Origin: Chitinophagaceae bacterium
Lineage (GTDB): Bacteria; Bacteroidota; Bacteroidia; Chitinophagales; Chitinophagaceae
DNA: 13,979 nucleotides
NCBI GenBank assembly: GCA_947481355.1
Contig: CANKGM010000027.1
Coordinates: forward strand, 1 to 13,979
Reading direction: 5' to 3'
A model generated the notes under the pieces. It had not been told where the DNA came from and did no database searches. It saw only the letters and a program-made list of their open reading frames with translations. Position 1 is the first letter of the stretch, and each line of letters starts with the position of its first letter. This document shows positions 7,134 through 12,568 of the stretch, piece after piece. The position numbers were made by a program, and so were the translations under genes.

Positions 7134-10100
7134 TTAGAAACTTAAGTTTACACCAAACAAAATAGTACGAGGTTGAGGTGGGGTATAAAAATCATTTCCT
7201 TTTGAAATGTTAGAATCAAACCCATCTGAGTTCACTTCTGGATCCCAATATGGATATTTTGTAAAGGTTAATAAATTTTGTGCTGAAGCATAAACCCTCA
7301 TTTTTTCTATTTTCAAACGGGTTAGCAATTTTGGATTTATGGTATAACCAAGTGAAACTGTTCTCAACCTGATATATGAACCATTTACAATGTATCTGCT
7401 GCTATTTTGTGCTCCGTTTGTATAATACAATCTTACTTGAGGAATATTTGTAATATCCCCAGGTTTTCTCCATCTATTCAATTGATCATATGTTTGGTTG
7501 TCTTCATAGCGCATACTCGCAGAAGAATATCGACCCATACCATAAATATTCACTTGATTACCTAATACTCCATTAAAGAATACTGATAAATCAAATCCTT
7601 TGTATGAAAAATTATTCGTGAACCCTAAAACATAGTCAGGGTTTGGATCACCAGAAACTATACGTGAAGCTTCACTATAATTGCTGGTTTTTGTTTTTTC
7701 AAGAGATCCATCCGGTTTTTTTGTATTGGTATAAAACTGTGCATCTCCATTTTGTGGATCTACGCCAGCAAACTCAACTGTGTAAAAAACTCCAACTGGA
7801 TATCCTTCTACAACTCTATTCATTTTGTCAACACCACCTTCAATAATCTGACCTTGAATATTTGTTACTTTACCCTTATTTAGTGCAATGTTCATGTTGG
7901 TTGACCACTTAAAAGCACCCACAAGGTTTTGAGAATTTAAAACAAGCTCAAACCCTTTATTTTCAAGGTTACCCACATTTCTAACTTGTGAATTGAAACC
8001 TGTTGTAGCAGGAATATTTACATTAAGCAATAGTCCATTGGTTTTTTTGCTATAGTAATCAATTTCTCCAGTTATTCTATTATTTAATAACCCAAAGTCA
8101 AATCCAAAGTCCATTTGCGCAGTAGTTTCCCAATGCAAATCATCATTCCCTAACTGAGATGGTCTTTGTCCACCCACACCAGCATAGCCTGCATCTCCTG
8201 AAAATAAATCAAGCTGTGGGAAATTTCCAATCTCAGCATTACCAACAATACCATAACTACCCCTTAATTTAAGAAAGCTGATATAGCGATTTTTTTCTAA
8301 GAAGTTTTCGTTGCTCAATATCCAACCTCCTGATACGGCAGGGAAAAATCCAGCTCTTGAATTTTTACCAAAACGAGAAGACTCATCAATACGACCACTT
8401 GCAGAAAAAATATATTTCTTATTAAATGTATAATTTGATCGTAAAAAATAGGATAAGAATCTAAAATCAGTTTGTGAAGAACTTCCTGCAGATTTCGTTG
8501 CAGCACTTGCAATCTTCTGATATGAATCAGAAGGGAAATCAGTTCCTTCAATGTAGTTATACTTTGCTTGAGATTGTTGATACTGCATACCCATGGTAGC
8601 AGTAACATTATGCTTACCAAACAGCTTAGCGTAATTGAAATAACTATTGGTGTTATAATTTGTAATGAATGCTCCGTTATTTGATCCAACACCTCTCACT
8701 GCAGTAGATTGGTTTCTCACTGTTTGAGATTGGAAGTACGATTCTTCATTTTGACTCAAATAATCAATTCCATACTCTGTTTGAAATGTCAAACCAGATA
8801 AAATTTTTGCTCTCAAATAACTGTTCCCCAGTGTGCGGTAAACATCTTGAGTGAACTTACCATACTTCACAGTCAATACAGGATTATAATAAACTGGTAT
8901 CCCTACATCACCAGGAGGTGCACCCGCATCCAATCCCGTGTTAGGATCTAAAAATGGAGTGAACGGACTCAATGCAACGGCTTGCAATGGATTGGAGAAT
9001 GCATTATCATCAGGAAGTCTTACCGTAAAGGTTCTTGAAAGACTTAATGAAACACCAAGATCCAACCAATCATTAGCCTTTTGATCAACATTTAGACGAC
9101 CAGTAGATCGTATTAAATTATTCCCAATAATTGTTCCCGTTTGATCTAGATGTTGAAATGAAGAATAAAATTTAGTGTTTTCATTACCCCCACGAATTTG
9201 GAGATCAGCCTGCTTGTATGGACCTTTTTGGAAAACTTTGTCTTGCCAATTGTAAGTCTTTGTCGGATTATCCGCCCATTGACCATAACTATAGTATCCT
9301 AAAATTCCTTCTTTTGCATACGTGGTATAACTGTAAGGTTCATCAACTGGAATTCCTTCAATGGCATCTGAATTACCAGCAGCCTCCAACACAAGCTCTC
9401 CGTATTCCTGTGAATTCAACATCTTTAGCCTCTTTGTGGCTTCTGAGTAGCCCGACTGCATATTGAACGTAACACTTGTTTTACCAGCTTTACCACGTTT
9501 AGTGGTAATTAGAATAACGCCATTAGCAGCACGAGATCCATATATAGCGCCTGCAGAAGCATCTTTCAATACCTCCATAGACTCAATATCATTTGGATTG
9601 ATATCAGTAAGTGGATTCATTGCTCCACCATAATTACTTTGACTATTTGTCGTGATTGGTACACCGTCCAATACATAAAGCGGCTGGCTACTGGCACTAA
9701 TGGATGAATTACCACGGATTCTTACCGTTACAGCCTGACCAAGTTTGCCAGACTGACTATTGACATACACCCCGGCTGCCTTTCCTTGCAATGCCGCGTC
9801 AAGACTGGGTGTTGGCATATACTCAATATCTTTCCCCTTAACACGGGCAATATTTCCTGTAACATCCCTTTTTATCTGAGAACCTCCAAATCCAGTTACC
9901 AAAACCTCAGAGAGTGCTTTGACATCTGCTTTAAGCACAATAGAGAATGATGAGGAATTGCTTGAAATCTGCCTAGACTCAAAACCAATTGCAGTTACCT
10001 CAAGGAATTTATTCCCAGTTACTGAAATGCTAAATGTACCCTGAGCATCAGAGTTAACACCTGTTTTTGCGCCTTTTACAACGATAGTTGCTCCAACAAT

Positions 10101-10211
10101 TGGAGCTCCATTTTCATCAGTAACCTTACCGGAAACTGATTTGTTTTGGGCAACCCCAATACTTACAAAAAGTAATAAGGGGAGAATAGTTCCAAATAAT
10201 TTTTTAAACAT
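7134..10211 (-). CDS. SusC/RagA-family TonB-linked outer-membrane transporter
   Basis: This 1025-residue TonB-dependent channel imports a nutrient captured by the SusD partner. Residues 1-21 are a Sec signal peptide (cleavage likely after GVA). Residues about 24-95 form a carboxypeptidase-regulatory-like domain (SVSGKVTDENGAPIVGATIV). A TonB-box-like stretch SEVLVTGFG lies at 101-109. The plug domain covers about 112-238 with VRIRGNSSI, PLYVLDGVPI and the SusC signature GAIYGSRAANGVILITTK (221-238). The remainder is the 22-strand barrel, ending RTILFGVNLSF with the terminal phenylalanine typical of outer-membrane proteins. susD follows after 19 bp. No N-terminal signalling domain or adjacent ECF sigma/anti-sigma pair is present. 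A perfect 21-bp inverted repeat ends 2 bp before the ATG, and no TAnnTTTG promoter is evident in the upstream gap. Confidence 0.97.
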   Translation of the reverse strand: MFKKLFGTILPLLLFVSIGVAQNKSVSGKVTDENGAPIVGATIVVKGAKTGVNSDAQGTFSISVTGNKFLEVTAIGFESRQISSNSSSFSIVLKADVKALSEVLVTGFGGSQIKRDVTGNIARVKGKDIEYMPTPSLDAALQGKAAGVYVNSQSGKLGQAVTVRIRGNSSISASSQPLYVLDGVPITTNSQSNYGGAMNPLTDINPNDIESMEVLKDASAGAIYGSRAANGVILITTKRGKAGKTSVTFNMQSGYSEATKRLKMLNSQEYGELVLEAAGNSDAIEGIPVDEPYSYTTYAKEGILGYYSYGQWADNPTKTYNWQDKVFQKGPYKQADLQIRGGNENTKFYSSFQHLDQTGTIIGNNLIRSTGRLNVDQKANDWLDLGVSLSLSRTFTVRLPDDNAFSNPLQAVALSPFTPFLDPNTGLDAGAPPGDVGIPVYYNPVLTVKYGKFTQDVYRTLGNSYLRAKILSGLTFQTEYGIDYLSQNEESYFQSQTVRNQSTAVRGVGSNNGAFITNYNTNSYFNYAKLFGKHNVTATMGMQYQQSQAKYNYIEGTDFPSDSYQKIASAATKSAGSSSQTDFRFLSYFLRSNYTFNKKYIFSASGRIDESSRFGKNSRAGFFPAVSGGWILSNENFLEKNRYISFLKLRGSYGIVGNAEIGNFPQLDLFSGDAGYAGVGGQRPSQLGNDDLHWETTAQMDFGFDFGLLNNRITGEIDYYSKKTNGLLLNVNIPATTGFNSQVRNVGNLENKGFELVLNSQNLVGAFKWSTNMNIALNKGKVTNIQGQIIEGGVDKMNRVVEGYPVGVFYTVEFAGVDPQNGDAQFYTNTKKPDGSLEKTKTSNYSEASRIVSGDPNPDYVLGFTNNFSYKGFDLSVFFNGVLGNQVNIYGMGRYSSASMRYEDNQTYDQLNRWRKPGDITNIPQVRLYYTNGAQNSSRYIVNGSYIRLRTVSLGYTINPKLLTRLKIEKMRVYASAQNLLTFTKYPYWDPEVNSDGFDSNISKGNDFYTPPQPRTILFGVNLSF

Positions 10212-10213
10212 GA

Positions 10214-10274
10214 TTTTGGGAAATTTTATGTTAAGTTTTTGGTTACATTTTTTTTAACATAAAATTTCCCAAAA
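10214..10274 (-). repeat. Perfect 21-bp inverted repeat (hairpin) abutting the susC start codon
   Basis: The arms are 10214-10234 and 10254-10274, exact reverse complements over 21 bases, with a 19-nt spacer. Reading the minus strand, the first arm begins TTTTGGGAAATTTTATG and the second ends AAATTTCCCAAAA, followed by TC and the susC ATG at 10211. If transcribed, the leader would form a long stem ending 2 nt before the AUG. Neither arm is followed by a U tract on either strand, so it is not a standard terminator. The spacer is too short to be an invertible promoter. It could be a translational or stability element in RNA, or a DNA operator; which one is inference. Confidence 0.85.
10243..10260 (-). 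other. Five-codon upstream ORF inside the susC leader hairpin
   Basis: The minus strand reads ATG TTA AAA AAA ATG TAA (MLKKM, stop), starting in the last bases of the first hairpin arm and ending in the loop. A ribosome on it would sit on the hairpin and could affect folding. Such a short ORF is expected often by chance in AT-rich DNA and has no visible ribosome-binding site. Confidence 0.2.
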
Positions 10275-10282
10275 GGTTCTGT

Positions 10283-10449
10283 CTATTTTAAATATTTTTC
10301 TAACTAGTCAATTTAACCTTAAAGTCAATATAAGTAACTTAGAATTGTAAAGCATGGTTTTGGGGCGTATAGATAACAAGTTTAGTTTGAATGCCAGTAT
10401 GCTTGAAAGCCTAATGCATATGCTCTGCTCCAATAAGCGGCGCATTAAA
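10283..10449 (-). pseudogene. Decayed 3' end of a second S9-family peptidase gene
   Basis: This stretch aligns with the 3' end of the peptidase gene at 12569 onward. Over about 97 bases ending near 10449 the two are roughly 78% identical by eye; weaker similarity continues to about 10283, matching the live gene's terminal codons. In translation 10449 onward reads FNAPLIGAEHMH, a TAG stop (10413-10411), then AFKHTGIQTKLVIY and QNHAL. The live protein reads FNVPVIGAEQMYQAFKHSGI there. A CAG glutamine has become TAG, a frameshifting deletion follows QNHAL, and the codon for the catalytic Asp, which should precede FN, is gone. It is therefore a dead remnant of about 55 codons. The rest of that gene is not recognisable in 10450-10696. 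Confidence 0.85.
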
Positions 10450-10696
10450 TAGGGTTGAGCAGTCATCTAAGATGCAGGTTCGATAGCCCACATTCTCTTT
10501 TAACAGATATAAAAAATGTATTATACTGAACTGATATTTTGCTAAGAAGAGATATAACTCGGTGAAAATCTTTTTCAGTTAAATAGGATGGTATATTTAA
10601 ACCACACAGATCATAATGAAATTAATCTGCCTGTTAACAATTCAAAACGAATAAAATACTTGACAACTAGTCATTATATTTTAAAATATACTTACA
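10450..10696. other. Intergenic DNA between bactofilin and the peptidase remnant; no gene seen
   Basis: No ORF, RNA gene or clear promoter is recognisable. Two small dyads occur: a 16-bp A/T-only palindrome (TATATTTTAAAATATA, 10675-10690), 6 bp beyond the bactofilin stop, and TGAAAA-TCT-TTTTCA at 10563-10577. Neither has a GC core or a U tract, so I do not call a terminator. The stretch probably contains DNA of the lost peptidase copy that has decayed beyond recognition. Confidence 0.5.
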
Positions 10697-11140
10697 CTAC
10701 CACCAAGTATCTGATTGAGAATCTTCGTTAAGTTTATTTTTGTATTTAAAAATTTCTCTTGAATGAGACCCATTCCTTCCTTGAGAATTGTTCGTTGTAC
10801 TAGATAACTTATTTATCTTTCCTGTGATTTTAGCATTGGAATTTACTTGAATAGAACTAGAGGTTACATCACCGTGAATTACACCATGTGCACTAATTGA
10901 AAAGGACTTGTAGGCAGTCACATTCCCAGTAACCGTACCATAGATAATTACTTCAGAAGCATACACATTTCCTTCAATCAATGCTTTTTCAGCAACTATT
11001 ATTTTGCCTTTTACTTTAACTTCGCCTTTAACAATACCTTCTATCCGTCCAGAATCTTCACCTAAAATGTTCCCAACTATGGTTGTATTTTTAGGTAAAA
11101 AGAAAGACTCAACAAGATCACTTTTCCCAAAAAATTTCAT
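10697..11140 (-). CDS. Bactofilin (polymer-forming cytoskeletal protein)
   Basis: This 147-residue protein has the bactofilin (DUF583) core, a right-handed beta-helix built of short repeating strands, at about residues 15-110. The repeats are evident as TIVGNILGEDSGRIEGIVKG, GEVKVKGKIIVAEKALIEG, NVYASEVIIYGTVTGNV, ISAHGVIHGDV and IQVNSNAKITGKI. Bactofilins assemble without nucleotide into filaments or patches, often at the membrane, and act in cell shape, stalks or positioning of wall enzymes. A short N-terminal head (MKFFGKSDLVESFFL) and a polar, serine/asparagine-rich tail from about 111, ending DTWW, flank the core. The ATG follows directly on the TAG of the actin-like gene (TAGATG), so the two are almost certainly co-translated. 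The M23 peptidase often found beside bactofilins is absent here. Family assignment is firm; the cellular role is not known from sequence. Confidence 0.93.
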   Translation of the reverse strand: MKFFGKSDLVESFFLPKNTTIVGNILGEDSGRIEGIVKGEVKVKGKIIVAEKALIEGNVYASEVIIYGTVTGNVTAYKSFSISAHGVIHGDVTSSSIQVNSNAKITGKINKLSSTTNNSQGRNGSHSREIFKYKNKLNEDSQSDTWW

Positions 11141-12166
11141 CTATTCAACCTCACTTTTAACAATCCAAGTAGAGGAATTTCCAATATCAATTCCTACAGG
11201 AGTTCCTGTGCTTGATGAGTTAATAAATCGAATGGAATTATGGTAATAACCTATTGCGGCAAGTGTGTCTGGCTCATTTAATATTTCAACAGGAAGTACT
11301 TTTTCAAATTCATTTTTAAAAGAATCTCTAATTTCTTCATAATATGCACCACCACCGCAAACATAAATCTTTTCCATCCGTTCAAAATCACGATCAGAAA
11401 TCATTGCTCTTATTGTATCTGAAATGTATTCCCTATAAAATGATTTAATGATGTTACTTCTTAGATTTTTAATATTAACATTCGATCTATTTAAAACTAA
11501 GGACCCTTTTTTAAAGGCTTCATCAAGTTGATGATCATTTATAAAACCAATAAAATGTTCTTTTTCCAATTCAACCCTTAAATTCTGTATGCATCTTACA
11601 ATACCAGGAACAGATATTATAGTACGTTGATTTAACCCGTCTGCAGTAACCATACCAATTTCTATAGTCCCAAAACCAACACTTACAAGTAAAAAATTGG
11701 TTTCTGGAACTTTAAGATGTTTTTTTAGCGCGATTGCGCAGCCTGCCAGCTCAGGTACAATTTCTAAATTTTCAATCTCAATCGACTTCTTTTCAATTGA
11801 TGGATCTTTTTTAAATAAAGAGGTATCATATTCTATAACGAAATTCTTTACAGACAATATTTTCTCAGCTGCAGATTTAAAAGAATTGTATGTTGAGAAA
11901 GGAAAACCTAAAGTCAAGCTAATTCGATCTGAGGAACCTGTTGATGACATAAGCAATGAAGCAAGTAACAAAACCTGATAATCTACTTCTTCTGGTCGAG
12001 AATTTACAAGCCTATGTGGATTTTTACCTAAATTTTTACAGGCTTCGCCTACTAAATACCAATTATTCTCATGCTTAATTCTAATACTATTGAGCAAAGA
12101 ATTGGAAGAAAGAGCCAATTTGCCAAATGAAGCCTCGAGCATGCTATTAAAACCAATAATGTTCAT
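11141..12166 (-). CDS. Actin/ParM-like ATPase-fold protein with phosphate-1 motif at the C-terminus (apparent circular permutation)
   Basis: This 341-residue protein carries the motifs of ParM/archaeal actin-like proteins in a shifted order. From the N-terminus: FNSMLEASFG (6-15) and WYLVGEA (36-42), which in relatives follow the first two strands; TLGFPFSTY (85-93); VPELAG (137-142) with E139 where the catalytic glutamate is expected; LLVSVGFGTIEIGMV (159-173) as phosphate 2; IYVCGGGAYYEEI (267-279) as the adenosine motif; EPDTLAAIGYY (298-308). Then, after a short linker NSSSTGTP (316-323), VGIDIGNSSTWIVKSEVE (324-341), a clear phosphate-1 hairpin that normally begins the protein. The start is fixed: a TAG lies two codons upstream, and no phosphate-1 motif occurs upstream in any frame. 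The usual Asp of phosphate 2 is serine (S162). It overlaps nothing but is immediately followed by bactofilin. It has no membrane segment. The family is likely; ATPase activity and polymerisation are inference. Confidence 0.82.
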   Translation of the reverse strand: MNIIGFNSMLEASFGKLALSSNSLLNSIRIKHENNWYLVGEACKNLGKNPHRLVNSRPEEVDYQVLLLASLLMSSTGSSDRISLTLGFPFSTYNSFKSAAEKILSVKNFVIEYDTSLFKKDPSIEKKSIEIENLEIVPELAGCAIALKKHLKVPETNFLLVSVGFGTIEIGMVTADGLNQRTIISVPGIVRCIQNLRVELEKEHFIGFINDHQLDEAFKKGSLVLNRSNVNIKNLRSNIIKSFYREYISDTIRAMISDRDFERMEKIYVCGGGAYYEEIRDSFKNEFEKVLPVEILNEPDTLAAIGYYHNSIRFINSSSTGTPVGIDIGNSSTWIVKSEVE

Positions 12167-12568
12167 ATCCTATTTTTTATTTGCTAGTTAATGTTTCTAT
12201 GTAAAAGATTAAAAAATGTATGGAGAAATGGATTGAATTTTCCGTTTGATGGTATTTATCTGATTTTTTTATAAAAAGTATCTAAAATAATGCTTTAACA
12301 AAAAATTAAAGTATAACTCATTTTGGAGCGAAGATATATCTTAATTTTTCAAGATTAAAAAATATTTATATAATCAAATTGATGTTAATGCTTGATTACC
12401 ACCAGTTTAAGATTAACAGAATTACTCAATTTTAACAAATTAAATACCAATTTTATAATTGACTTTAAACTATACATTACTTCCATTGACCAAAAGCTCA
12501 TGGATTTAACTTAATCTAGAGGCAGTCAATTAGTCATAAAAATGGTAAATCAATCTATTAACGCTTTT
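12167..12568. other. 402-bp AT-rich intergenic region
   Basis: No coding frame or RNA gene is recognisable. It holds a possible promoter for the actin-like/bactofilin pair at 12329-12336 and a distant 8-bp inverted repeat, AATTGACT (12457-12464) with AGTCAATT (12524-12531), 59 bp apart, which may be chance. I see no intrinsic terminator for the upstream peptidase gene. Confidence 0.5.
12329..12336 (-). promoter_or_regulatory. Possible -7 element for the actin-like/bactofilin operon
   Basis: The minus strand reads TATCTTCG, one base off TAnnTTTG, and overlaps a 12-bp palindrome AAGATATATCTT (12331-12342). Transcription from here would leave a leader of about 155 nt before the ATG at 12166. 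The nearest upstream TTG is only 13 bp away, shorter than usual. It is the best candidate in the gap but weak. Confidence 0.35.

Noticed and set aside
8315..8692. Minus-strand 125-codon frame inside susC
   Set aside because: It is out of frame with a well-conserved barrel region and shows no protein-like features of its own; the hydrophobic run is a frame artefact.
10214..10274. Invertible promoter (phase-variation) interpretation of the inverted repeat before susC
   Set aside because: The 19-nt spacer is too short to hold a promoter or be inverted by the usual recombinases, and no recombinase gene is nearby.
10455..10490. A tRNA T-arm-like string (GCAGGTTCGATAGCCC) in the gap after bactofilin
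   Set aside because: The flanking bases do not form a T-stem, and no acceptor, anticodon or D arm can be folded around it.
10563..10577. Hairpin TGAAAA-TCT-TTTTCA as a terminator for the bactofilin operon
   Set aside because: The stem is short and A/T-rich without a following U tract.
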